8,320 nt of DNA, from assembly GCA_020427625.1 (NCBI GenBank), contig JAGQOI010000027.1, forward strand, positions 1 through 8,320, in the 5' to 3' direction. A program made the translations under genes and the position numbers. This DNA comes from Phycisphaerales bacterium. GTDB lineage: Bacteria > Planctomycetota > Phycisphaerae > Phycisphaerales > SM1A02. This document shows positions 1-6,905 of the stretch, one piece after another. Every line of letters begins with the position of its first letter. Position 1 is the stretch's first letter. The notes beneath the pieces were generated by a model that was not told the origin of the DNA, did no database searches, and saw nothing but the letters and a program-made list of their open reading frames with translations.

Positions 1-1247
1 CGGCGGCGGGCACGATCGGCGCGGTCCGCAGCGCGGCCACGCTGCCGCCGGCCCAGGCGATGCGTCCGGAGGCGCCGCCCGACTACCGCGCGACGCTGAG
101 CGAGCGCATCGGTCTGCGGCACCTGTTCGGTCCGGCGGGACGGATGGTGGTGCGTCATCTCGAACGTCGCCCGCTGCGGGCGGTGCTCTCGACGCTCGGC
201 ATGAGCCTGGCGGTGGCGGTGCTCATCGTCGGGAGCTTCATGACGGGCGCGATCCACTACCTCGTCGACTTCATGTTCTTCACGACGCAGCGTCAGGACA
301 TGACGGTCGCGCTGGTGGAGCCGGGGACGCCGGGCACGATGCACGCGATCGCGCAGTTGCCGGGCGTGATCTCGGCGGAGCCGTTTCGCGCGGTTCCCGC
401 GCGCCTCCGCGCGGGCGGGCGTTCGCGTCTCCAGGGCGTGATGGGTCTTCCCGCGCAGCCGCGACTGAACCGGGTCGTCGACGCCGACGAGCATCCCGTC
501 GCGATGCCGCCGGACGGCCTGCTGCTGAGCGACGGGCTGGCGCGGGCGCTCGACGTCGGCGCGGGGGACCGCGTCATCGTCGAAGTGCTCGACGGGCGGC
601 GCCCGACCGTGGAACTGACGGTCACGGGCATCGCGCAGACCTACGCGGGTACGGCGGCGTACATGGACATCGTCGCCCTGAACCGCCTCATGCGCGAGGG
701 TCCGGTCGTGTCCGGCGCGGCCCTGGACGTCGATCCGCGTCTCGCGGCGGCGCTCTATCACACGCTCAAGCAGACGCCCGCGGTCGCCTCGGTGACGCTC
801 AAGCGGGCGGCCCTGGATTCCTTCAACGAGACCCTGGCGGAGAACCTCCTGCGGATGCGTCTGTTCAACGTCGTCTTCGCGGTCATCATCGCGTTCGGCG
901 TCGTCTACAACAGCGCCCGGATCTCCCTGGCGGAGCGCGCGCACGAACTCGCGACGATGCGCGTGCTCGGCTTCACGCGGGCCGAGGTCTCGTCCGTGCT
1001 GCTGGGCGAACTCGCGGTGCTCACGATCCTCGCCATCCCCGTCGGCATGGTGCTCGGGAGCGGCCTGGCGCGCCTCGTCACGACCCTCATGAGCGGGGAG
1101 AACATCAGCATGCCCTTCATCATCTCGCCGGGAACCTATGCGTTCGCCGGTATAGTCATCATTCTCGCGGCCCTCGTGTCGGGGCTTGTCGTTCGTCGCG
1201 GCGTCGACCACCTCGATCTCGTCGAGGTGCTCAAGACCAAGGGGTAG
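1..1247 (+). CDS. ABC transporter permease, FtsX/MacB type (C-terminal part, 5' end outside window)
   Basis: This is the membrane subunit of an ABC exporter, incomplete at the left edge. An ATG at 60 is not the real start, because the frame stays open from position 3. The residues just before that ATG (AVRSAATLPPAQAM) match the cytoplasmic linker that follows an FtsX transmembrane block. The full protein is therefore probably a long permease with two FtsX modules, of which the second is seen here. Numbering from the ATG at 60, a membrane helix lies at about 41-72 and an extracytoplasmic domain at about 75-260. Three further helices follow at about 267-287, 315-341 and 360-378. The motif AERAHELATMRVLGFTRAEV (291-310) is the conserved FtsX cytoplasmic loop. 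The gene ends with TAG at 1245-1247, 7 bases before the adaptor gene, so the two are almost certainly co-transcribed. The substrate cannot be told from the sequence; a lipoprotein, lipid or small molecule are the usual options. Confidence 0.
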   Translation, partial: AAGTIGAVRSAATLPPAQAMRPEAPPDYRATLSERIGLRHLFGPAGRMVVRHLERRPLRAVLSTLGMSLAVAVLIVGSFMTGAIHYLVDFMFFTTQRQDMTVALVEPGTPGTMHAIAQLPGVISAEPFRAVPARLRAGGRSRLQGVMGLPAQPRLNRVVDADEHPVAMPPDGLLLSDGLARALDVGAGDRVIVEVLDGRRPTVELTVTGIAQTYAGTAAYMDIVALNRLMREGPVVSGAALDVDPRLAAALYHTLKQTPAVASVTLKRAALDSFNETLAENLLRMRLFNVVFAVIIAFGVVYNSARISLAERAHELATMRVLGFTRAEVSSVLLGELAVLTILAIPVGMVLGSGLARLVTTLMSGENISMPFIISPGTYAFAGIVIILAALVSGLVVRRGVDHLDLVEVLKTKG

Positions 1248-1248
1248 G
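1239..1248 (+). promoter_or_regulatory. Ribosome binding site supporting the GTG start of the adaptor
   Basis: AAGGGGTAGG lies across the last codons and stop of the permease gene. It leaves 6 to 10 bases to the GTG at 1255, depending on which part pairs with 16S rRNA. It decides the start in favour of GTG and implies translational coupling between the two genes. Confidence 0.
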
Positions 1249-1254
1249 CGGCCG

Positions 1255-2460
1255 GTGTCACGGATCATTCGTCGCATCATCACCATCGTTCTCGTCCTCG
1301 CCGCCCTCGGGCTGGCCGCGTACGCGCTGCGTCCGAAGCCGGTCGCCGTCGATGTCGCGACGGTCACGACGGCGACCATGCAGGTCACGGTCGACGAGGA
1401 CGCCCGGACGCGCATCAAGGAGCGGTACATCGTGTCCGCGCCGCTGGCGGGCCGGCTCGCCCGCATCACGCTCAAGGAAGGCGATCCCGTCGTCGCGAGC
1501 GACACGCTCATCGCCTCCATCGATCCGCCCGATCCCTCGCTGCTCGATCCGCGGGCCCGCGCCGAGGCGGAAGCCCGGGTCAACGCGGCCATCGCCGTGC
1601 ATGAACGGACGGCGACGGACGTGTCCCGCGCCGCCGCCGGCCTTGAACTCGCCCAGACCGAACTCCAGCGGGTCCAGGACGCGTCGGCCGGGGGCGGAAC
1701 CTCGGCGCTCGAAGTCGACCGCGCCCAGGCCGCGGCGATGATCGCGATCGCCGACGCCCGGGCGGCCGACGTCGCGCGGGACATCGCGCGCTACGAACTC
1801 GACCTCGCGCGAGCGGCGCTGCTCCGGACGACCGGCGCCTCCACGGGCGACGTGGTCTGGCGCTTCCCGATCGATGCGCCGGTGAGCGGGCGCGTGCTGC
1901 GGGTCTTCCAGGAGAGCGCGGGCGTCGTCGCCGCCGGCGCGCCGCTCGTGGAGATCGGTGATCCGACCGACCTCGAACTCGTCGCCGACGTCCTGTCCAC
2001 CGACGCCGTCGGCATCCGTCCCGGCGCTCCCGTGCGTCTCGAGCACTGGGGCGGCGAGGCGACGCTGCACGGTCGGGTCCGGCTCGTGGAGCCGGCCGCG
2101 TTCACGAAGGTCTCCGCCCTCGGCGTCGAGGAACAGCGCGTGAACGTCGTCATCGACTTCGTCGATCCGCCCGCGGCACGGGCCGGGCTCGGCGATGCCT
2201 ATCGCGTCGAGGTGCGCATCGTCGTGTGGGAGGCGGACGACGTCCTCACCGTGCCCACCGCGGCCCTGTTCCGGCATGCGGATTCGTGGGCGGTCTACGG
2301 GATCCGAGACGGACGCGTCGTGCAGCGCGATGTCACGATCGGACGACGCAATGCGCTCCAGGCCCAGGTGCTCGGCGGGCTCGCGGCCGGCGAGACGGTC
2401 ATCGTCTTTCCCGGCGACGCCGTCCGCCCCGGCGTCCGCGTCCAGCCGCGCACGCCCTGA
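1255..2460 (+). CDS. HlyD-type periplasmic adaptor (membrane fusion protein) of an ABC exporter
   Basis: This 401-residue protein links an inner-membrane exporter to the periplasm or outer membrane. I chose the GTG at 1255. It gives a short basic N-terminus (SRIIRR) followed at once by one membrane anchor at about 8-24, and it has a purine-rich site (AAGGGG, then GTAGG) just upstream. The ATG at 1186 would overlap the permease by 62 bases and add a non-hydrophobic Arg/Ser-rich leader. Domains in order: first lipoyl half about 58-92 (YIVSAPLAGRLARITLKEGD), alpha-helical hairpin about 97-190 rich in Ala, Glu and Arg, second lipoyl half about 204-237 (IDAPVSGRVLRV), beta-barrel about 238-325, and a membrane-proximal domain about 326-400 containing VPTAALF. 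The order and length are normal for the family. The permease directly upstream is its likely partner. No TolC-like gene is in view. Confidence 0.
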   Translation: MSRIIRRIITIVLVLAALGLAAYALRPKPVAVDVATVTTATMQVTVDEDARTRIKERYIVSAPLAGRLARITLKEGDPVVASDTLIASIDPPDPSLLDPRARAEAEARVNAAIAVHERTATDVSRAAAGLELAQTELQRVQDASAGGGTSALEVDRAQAAAMIAIADARAADVARDIARYELDLARAALLRTTGASTGDVVWRFPIDAPVSGRVLRVFQESAGVVAAGAPLVEIGDPTDLELVADVLSTDAVGIRPGAPVRLEHWGGEATLHGRVRLVEPAAFTKVSALGVEEQRVNVVIDFVDPPAARAGLGDAYRVEVRIVVWEADDVLTVPTAALFRHADSWAVYGIRDGRVVQRDVTIGRRNALQAQVLGGLAAGETVIVFPGDAVRPGVRVQPRTP

Positions 2461-2478
2461 GCGGAATCGCCGGGCGGC

Positions 2479-2494
2479 CGACGTTCAGACGTCG
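2479..2494. terminator. Possible bidirectional hairpin at the convergent gene border
   Basis: A perfect 6-base inverted repeat (CGACGT, loop TCAG, ACGTCG) sits between the adaptor gene, which stops at 2460, and the protease gene, whose stop codon at 2487-2485 lies in the loop. The convergent position suits a terminator for both operons. There is no T-tract on either side and the stem is short, so it is not a standard intrinsic terminator. It could equally be chance in a GC-rich sequence or a minor transcript-end structure. Confidence 0.
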
Positions 2495-4866
2495 CTCGTG
2501 CGGCGGACGATCGACATCTCCCAGAACGCGGCCGCGCGGGCGCGGGCACGCCCGAGGACGGTGGTCTCGTCCACGTCGTGGGCGTCCATGGTTCCCGCGG
2601 GCGCGTCGAACATGAGTTCGACGGCCTGGAGGATCGAGTCCACGGCATAGACGTTGAAGCGTCCCTCGCGGCAGGCCTCGACGACGTCGTCGCGCAACAT
2701 GAGGTCGCCGGCGTTGGACCGCGGGATCAGGACGCCCTGCGTGCCGCTCAGGCCCTGGTCGAGGCACGTGTCGTAGAAGCCCTCGATCTTCTCGTTGACG
2801 CCGCCGATGGCGAGCACGCTGCCGACCTGGTCGATGGCGCCGGTCATGGCGAGATCCTGTCGGATGGGCCACTGGGTGAGCGCGCTGAGGAGGCAGCAGA
2901 TCTCGGCGCCGGAGGCCGAGTCGCCGTCGATGCCGCCGTAACTCTGCTCGAACGCGATGGAGGCGTCGAACGCGAGGGGATGGGCGGGACTGAGCAGGGT
3001 GCGAAGGAGTCCGCCGAGGATGAGGAAGCCCTTGTTGTGGATGGCGCCGCTGAGGTCGGACTCGCGTTCGATGTTGATCACGCCGCTGCTGCCGGGCGCG
3101 ATCGTCGCGGTGATGCGGGCGGGGAATCCGTACGTGAGCAGGCCGGTCTGCATGACGGCGAGCCCGTTCACCTGACCGACGGCGCGTCCGCTGGTCTGGA
3201 GACGGATGGTTCCGTCGGCGCGGAGTTCGCGGAACTTGCGCAGCGAGAGACCCGCGCGGCGCTTGGTGCGGCGCACGGTCTCGCGCACCTCGTCGGCCGT
3301 GACGATGCCGCGCCCGGCCTTCTCGGCGAGGAATCCGGCTTCGCGGGCGATGTCGGCGATGCGGTTGAAACGGGTCGTGAGGCGGCCGCGGCTCGCGGCG
3401 ATCCGCGCGCCGTGTTCGGCGAGGGCGGCGACGGCGGTCCGGTCGAAGGGCGGCAGTCGATCCTCGTCCACGATGCGTCGGAGGACGCTGGCGTACTGGT
3501 TCAGGCTCGCCGCGTCGCGAGGCGTCACGGTATCGAATTCGGCGAGCACCTTGAACAGTTGTTCGAAGTCCGGATCGATCGCGGAAAGCATCTCGTACAC
3601 GTCCGGATCGCCCACGAGGATGACCTTGACGTTGATGTCGATGGGCTCCGGCTTGATGGGTGCCGGCGCACCGAGCAGGTTCGGTTCGCTCCACGTGACT
3701 TCGAGTCGCCGGGCGCGAAGGGCGCGCATGAGTGCTCGCCACGAGCCGGGCTCGCTGAGCAGGTCGCGGGCCTCGACGATGAGGTAGCCGCCGTCGGCGC
3801 GGAGCAGCGAGCCGCCGCGGATCGAGAGGTGGTCGGCGACTTCGCGCTGCTCCCCCACCACGCGCCGGTCGATGCCGCCCATCAGGTTGCTGAGGGTCGG
3901 CGCGTTCTCGACGATGGTCGGGCACCCGTCGTCGCGTCGCTGCGACTGGATCGGGTTGACGCGGTAGCGGTCGGTGAAGGTGACCTCACCCTCCCCGATC
4001 TCATCGAGTCGGTTCGTGACGAGGTCGTCGATGATCTGCGCGAGGAACCGCCGGATCGCGTCGCCGGTGAACTGGCGCTGGATCCGGTTCACGCGTCGAC
4101 GCAGGTGGGCGCGGACCTCGTCCTGCACGACCCGTTGCGCCGTCTGCATGTGACGTTCCATGAGGTCGCCGACATGCTCGTGCAGCGCCTCGGCCTCGCC
4201 CTGGCGTCGCTGCATCTCCTGCTTGAGACGCTGGTACTCGGCGTCCGGCACGTTGCCGCGGGAATGCTCGAGGTCGAGCACCTCCGGCGCGACGGGCTGG
4301 CCGTTGACGAGGGGCACGATGGTCGGGCGCGTCGCCTGCCCGACCATGGTGGTGACGAGGGCGAGTCCCTGCTCGGCGAGCGATGACTCGAGCGGCTGAG
4401 CCGCGGCCTTGATGGACTCCTCCGTCGATTGCTCCAGCGCCTTCACCCGCGACTTGAGTCCGTCGGCGGACAGGCGCTCGGCGAGATCGTGCTCGATGAA
4501 GTGCACGAGCTGGTCGACCTCGCGGCTGAACGGCAGGCCGTCGCCTCGTGGGAGCGTGAGGAGTCGCGGGCGCATGGGGTTGTCGAAGTCGTGCACGTAG
4601 ACCCGGTCCGGCGCCAGCGGGCAGGTCGGGTTGAGCTCGGTGATGAGGCGATGGACGAGCATCATCCGCCCCGTCCCGCTGAGACCGCGCACGAACATGT
4701 TCTGCCCGTAGGCGTGACATTCGAGCCCGAACTGGAGGGCGAGGATCGCGTCCGCCTGGCCGACGACGCCGCGGACGGGCTCGACGTCCTCGGTGGTCCG
4801 GAAGTCGAACGACGCCGGATCGCAGACCCAGCGCAACATGTCCGGCGGCAGTGGCTTGACGGTCAT
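2485..4866 (-). CDS. Lon-related ATP-dependent protease (AAA_32 plus Lon C-terminal protease domain)
   Basis: This 793-residue cytoplasmic protease belongs to the Lon-like group in which an AAA+ module carries a long helical insert and is fused to a C-terminal Lon protease domain. The P-loop region is at 61-69 (GLSGTGRMM), with Arg67 where Lys is usual. A charged helical insert follows at about 125-290. The Walker B-like strand is GGYLIVEARDLL (359-370), a sensor-1-like strand is KVILVGDPD (414-422), and a C-terminal AAA helical lid lies at about 450-540. The protease domain (about 555-755) has the catalytic Ser650 in GDSASG and Lys693 in NEKIEGF. Their spacing of 43 residues equals Ser679/Lys722 of E. 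coli Lon. The start is supported by GGAG 6 bases upstream. The gene follows the peroxiredoxin by 22 bases, so both are probably one operon and act together in stress protection. Substrates are unknown. The family call is confident; a specific gene name such as lonB is not assigned. Confidence 0.
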   Translation of the reverse strand: MTVKPLPPDMLRWVCDPASFDFRTTEDVEPVRGVVGQADAILALQFGLECHAYGQNMFVRGLSGTGRMMLVHRLITELNPTCPLAPDRVYVHDFDNPMRPRLLTLPRGDGLPFSREVDQLVHFIEHDLAERLSADGLKSRVKALEQSTEESIKAAAQPLESSLAEQGLALVTTMVGQATRPTIVPLVNGQPVAPEVLDLEHSRGNVPDAEYQRLKQEMQRRQGEAEALHEHVGDLMERHMQTAQRVVQDEVRAHLRRRVNRIQRQFTGDAIRRFLAQIIDDLVTNRLDEIGEGEVTFTDRYRVNPIQSQRRDDGCPTIVENAPTLSNLMGGIDRRVVGEQREVADHLSIRGGSLLRADGGYLIVEARDLLSEPGSWRALMRALRARRLEVTWSEPNLLGAPAPIKPEPIDINVKVILVGDPDVYEMLSAIDPDFEQLFKVLAEFDTVTPRDAASLNQYASVLRRIVDEDRLPPFDRTAVAALAEHGARIAASRGRLTTRFNRIADIAREAGFLAEKAGRGIVTADEVRETVRRTKRRAGLSLRKFRELRADGTIRLQTSGRAVGQVNGLAVMQTGLLTYGFPARITATIAPGSSGVINIERESDLSGAIHNKGFLILGGLLRTLLSPAHPLAFDASIAFEQSYGGIDGDSASGAEICCLLSALTQWPIRQDLAMTGAIDQVGSVLAIGGVNEKIEGFYDTCLDQGLSGTQGVLIPRSNAGDLMLRDDVVEACREGRFNVYAVDSILQAVELMFDAPAGTMDAHDVDETTVLGRARARAAAFWEMSIVRRTSDV

Positions 4867-4872
4867 CGGCGG

Positions 4873-4876
4873 CTCC
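4873..4876 (-). promoter_or_regulatory. Ribosome binding site of the Lon-related protease
   Basis: GGAG on the minus strand lies 6 bases before the ATG at 4866, inside the 22-base gap after the peroxiredoxin stop. It supports this start and independent ribosome loading within the shared transcript. Confidence 0.
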
Positions 4877-4888
4877 GCGAGGCTCGGT

Positions 4889-5353
4889 TCAGGCGCCGAT
4901 CGCCGCCTGCACGGCGTCGAAGTCGACCTGCACGCCGGGGTCCTCGGAGACCCACGCGTAGGTCACGACGCCGTCGGCGCCGATGACGAACGCGGCCCGC
5001 TTCGTCACGCCCTTCATGCCGTGCAGATCGTCGTGCAGCGCGCCGTACGTCGTCGCGACGTCCTTGTTGAAGTCGGACAGCAGCGGGAACGGCAGATCGA
5101 GTTCCTTGCGGAACCGCTCCGCGACGAACGGACTGTCGATGCTGATGCCGAAGACCTTCGCGCCGAGGGACGACCAGGTCGACCAGTCGTCGCGGAAGTG
5201 GCACATCTCGTCGGTGCAGACCGAACTGAACGCGAGCGGGAAGAACAGCAGCACGATGGGTTCGCGGCCGATCATCGCGCCGACGTCGACCGGGCTTCCG
5301 GGCCGCTCGGGAAGGGTGAAGCCGGGGGCGCGGTCGCCGACGTTGATGGACAT
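4889..5353 (-). CDS. Peroxiredoxin, AhpE-like / AhpC-TSA family
   Basis: This 154-residue cytoplasmic thiol peroxidase reduces hydrogen peroxide or organic hydroperoxides. The start at 5353 gives the usual N-terminus (MSINVGDRAPGFTLPE) and is preceded by AGGAG with 8-base spacing. The frame is open upstream to 5509, but that extension is low-complexity and has no family character. The active-site motif is P39-x3-S43-x2-C46, within FFPLAFSSVC, so Cys46 is the peroxidatic cysteine and Ser43 fills the usual Thr position. Arg119 (TKRAAF) fits the conserved active-site arginine. A second cysteine, Cys51, lies only five residues on (CTDEMC), as in some archaeal and bacterial AhpE-like proteins; whether it resolves the disulfide is unknown. 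No reductase gene is nearby. The protein is single-domain with no signal peptide. It is the first gene of an operon with the Lon-related protease and is divergent from the chelatase-like pair. Confidence 0.
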   Translation of the reverse strand: MSINVGDRAPGFTLPERPGSPVDVGAMIGREPIVLLFFPLAFSSVCTDEMCHFRDDWSTWSSLGAKVFGISIDSPFVAERFRKELDLPFPLLSDFNKDVATTYGALHDDLHGMKGVTKRAAFVIGADGVVTYAWVSEDPGVQVDFDAVQAAIGA

Positions 5354-5361
5354 TGCAGCAT

Positions 5362-5366
5362 CTCCT
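5362..5366 (-). promoter_or_regulatory. Strong ribosome binding site of the peroxiredoxin
   Basis: AGGAG on the minus strand is followed by 8 bases and then the ATG at 5353. It is the best Shine-Dalgarno match in the window. It fixes the start of the peroxiredoxin and suggests strong expression. Confidence 0.
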
Positions 5367-5387
5367 GGGTCGTGCGGGACGAAGTCA

Positions 5388-5407
5388 GGAGGATTGTACC
5401 GACCTCC
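5388..5407. repeat. Inverted repeat GGAGG-N10-CCTCC around the -10 box
   Basis: GGAGG (5388-5392) and CCTCC (5403-5407) form a perfect 5-base inverted repeat, with the candidate -10 box of the peroxiredoxin operon inside the 10-base spacer. The location is what a repressor operator would occupy. The arms are short, and such a repeat can arise by chance at this base composition. Confidence 0.
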
Positions 5408-5421
5408 CGCGCCGGCGTCGG
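5393..5421 (-). promoter_or_regulatory. Candidate sigma-70-type promoter for the peroxiredoxin-protease operon
   Basis: On the minus strand TACAAT (5398-5393) differs by one base from the consensus -10 box and stands out in GC-rich sequence. At a 17-base spacing the -35 position is CCGACG (5421-5416), which shares only the GAC core with TTGACA. Transcription would begin near 5386, leaving a leader of about 33 bases that contains the AGGAG site. The -10 is convincing; the -35 is weak, so an activator or an alternative sigma factor is possible. Confidence 0.
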
Positions 5422-5430
5422 ATCGCCGAC
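5417..5430. repeat. Inverted repeat GTCGG-ATCG-CCGAC in the divergent control region
   Basis: A perfect 5-base inverted repeat with a 4-base spacer overlaps the -35 position of the candidate minus-strand promoter and lies upstream of the chelatase-like gene. It could be a regulator site shared by both operons or a small hairpin. No known operator consensus is recognised. Confidence 0.
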
Positions 5431-5483
5431 CGGAGCGGCGGCCTACCATGACACGACCCCTCGACCCGGAGTGCCGATCACCC

Positions 5484-6905
5484 ATGACCTCGACGATGAC
5501 GCACGCCACGACGCTCGCCGAACTCCTCGACTCCGGCTGGGTCTCGCGGCCGGTCAGGACGGAGATGCACGAGCACCTCGTCGCCGCGCTCGCGCGGGGG
5601 GACGTCTTGTTTCCGGGGATTCTCGGCTACGACGACACGGTGATTCCGGACGTCGTGAACGGCGTCCTCGCCGGCCACGATCTCCTGTTCCTCGGCGAGA
5701 AGGGTCAGGCGAAGAGCCGCCTCATGCGCTGCATGACGCAGTTCCTCGACGAGTACGTGCCGTACCTCGACATCCCGTCGTCGCCGGTGCACGAGGACCC
5801 GCTGCATCCGATCACGGCCGCGGGACGGCGACTCGTGCGCGAGAGCCCGGCCCGCGACATTCCGATCGGGTGGTGGCATCGCGACGATCGGTACGCCGAG
5901 CGTCTGGCGCCGGGCACGAAGTTCGCGGACATCATCGGCGAGCTGGATCCCGCCCGGCTGGCCGGGGGATCGAGCATGAGCGCCGAGGAGGCCCTGCACT
6001 TCGGCCTGATTCCGCGCATGCACCGGGGGATCTTCGCGATGAACGAGCTGCCGGACCTCGACGAACTCGTGCAGGTCGGCCTGTTCAACATCCTCGAGGA
6101 GCGCGACGTCCAGATCCGGGCGCATCCCGTGCGCTTCGACATCGATGTCCTCGTCCTGTTCTCGGCGAATCCGTCGACGTACAACCGCAGCGGGAAGGTG
6201 ATCCCGCAGCTCAAGGACCGCATCGGCTCGACGATCCAGACCCACTACCCGCGCGAACGCGAACTCGGCATCGCCATCATGAAGCAGGAGGCGGCCGTGC
6301 GCCTCGACGGCGAGTACCCGGTCCTCGTGCCGCCGTTCATGGACGAGATCGTCGAACAGATCAGCATCGCCGCCCGCCGGAGCAAGTACGTCGACCACCA
6401 GTCCGGCGTCAGCGCCCGCTTCAGCATCGCGAACTACGAGGTCATGGTCGCGAGCGCCCGACGGCGCGGCATCACGCTCGGCGAGACCCCCGCCGTCCCG
6501 CGCATCTGCGACCTCGGGCACCTGCACGCCTCCGCGCTCGGCAAGATCGAACTCGACATGATGGGCAGTCACCAGATGTCCGAGCGCCAGGTGCTCGATG
6601 CCGTCGTCGCCGAGGCGGTCGCGACGGTGTTCGGCGAGTACGTCGACGCCCACGGACTCGGCGACATCGCCGAGATCTTCGCCTCCGGCGCGAAGGTCGA
6701 GGTCGGCACGATGATGCCTTCCGCGGCATACGCCGAGATGCTCACCCGCGTCCCGCCGGCCTGGGCGAAGGCGTTCGAGGTGAATGCCGCGTCCGACCCG
6801 GCGGTGCGGGCGTCGTGCGTCGAGTTCGTGCTGGCCGGTCTTCACGCGACCGATCGCATATCGCGGTCGCAGCGCCACGGACGGGTGACCTATGTCATCC
6901 CGTGA
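5484..6905 (+). CDS. Chelatase-like AAA+ ATPase (ChlI/BchI-MoxR superfamily)
   Basis: This 473-residue cytoplasmic ATPase resembles the motor subunit (I) of magnesium and cobalt chelatases. Numbering from ATG 5484, Walker A is GEKGQAKS (71-78, Lys77). The Walker B region is GIFAMNELPDL (182-192), with Asn187-Glu188 in place of Asp-Glu. A strongly conserved stretch, LFNILEERDVQIR (200-212), follows. Sensor 1 is SAN at 227-229, followed by PQLKDRIGSTIQTHYP (241-256), and ARFSIANYE (311-319) lies in the C-terminal lid. The rest, to 473, is helical. The start is uncertain: in-frame ATGs lie at 5448, 5484 and 5496. I chose 5484, which has GGAG 12 bases upstream; residues before about 10 look unconserved either way. 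It overlaps the VWA gene by 14 bases, so the two are translationally coupled and probably form a complex. A true role in chlorophyll or cobalamin synthesis is unlikely from this context; the client is unknown. Confidence 0.
   Translation: MTSTMTHATTLAELLDSGWVSRPVRTEMHEHLVAALARGDVLFPGILGYDDTVIPDVVNGVLAGHDLLFLGEKGQAKSRLMRCMTQFLDEYVPYLDIPSSPVHEDPLHPITAAGRRLVRESPARDIPIGWWHRDDRYAERLAPGTKFADIIGELDPARLAGGSSMSAEEALHFGLIPRMHRGIFAMNELPDLDELVQVGLFNILEERDVQIRAHPVRFDIDVLVLFSANPSTYNRSGKVIPQLKDRIGSTIQTHYPRERELGIAIMKQEAAVRLDGEYPVLVPPFMDEIVEQISIAARRSKYVDHQSGVSARFSIANYEVMVASARRRGITLGETPAVPRICDLGHLHASALGKIELDMMGSHQMSERQVLDAVVAEAVATVFGEYVDAHGLGDIAEIFASGAKVEVGTMMPSAAYAEMLTRVPPAWAKAFEVNAASDPAVRASCVEFVLAGLHATDRISRSQRHGRVTYVIP

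Noticed and set aside
1258..2277. 339-codon open frame antisense to the adaptor gene
   Set aside because: The adaptor has its full domain order on the plus strand; the antisense product is Arg/Asp/Gly-rich with no motif.
2399..3925. 508-codon minus-strand frame overlapping the protease gene
   Set aside because: It is an Arg/Pro-rich frame shadow in another phase of the protease gene and has no recognisable motif.
2578..4386. 602-codon open frame antisense to the protease gene
   Set aside because: Its composition (rich in Val, Asp, Glu, Gly and Ala with no domain) is that of a mirror frame of a GC-rich gene, while the opposite strand has clear Lon motifs.
5387..5392. Perfect AGGAGG on the plus strand in the divergent region
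   Set aside because: No start codon lies at a usable distance downstream, so it is not a ribosome site; it is better explained as an arm of the inverted repeat.
5444..5449. TACCAT as a -10 box for the chelatase-like ATPase
   Set aside because: There is no -35 match at 16-18 bases and it contains an in-frame ATG, so it is too weak to list as a promoter.
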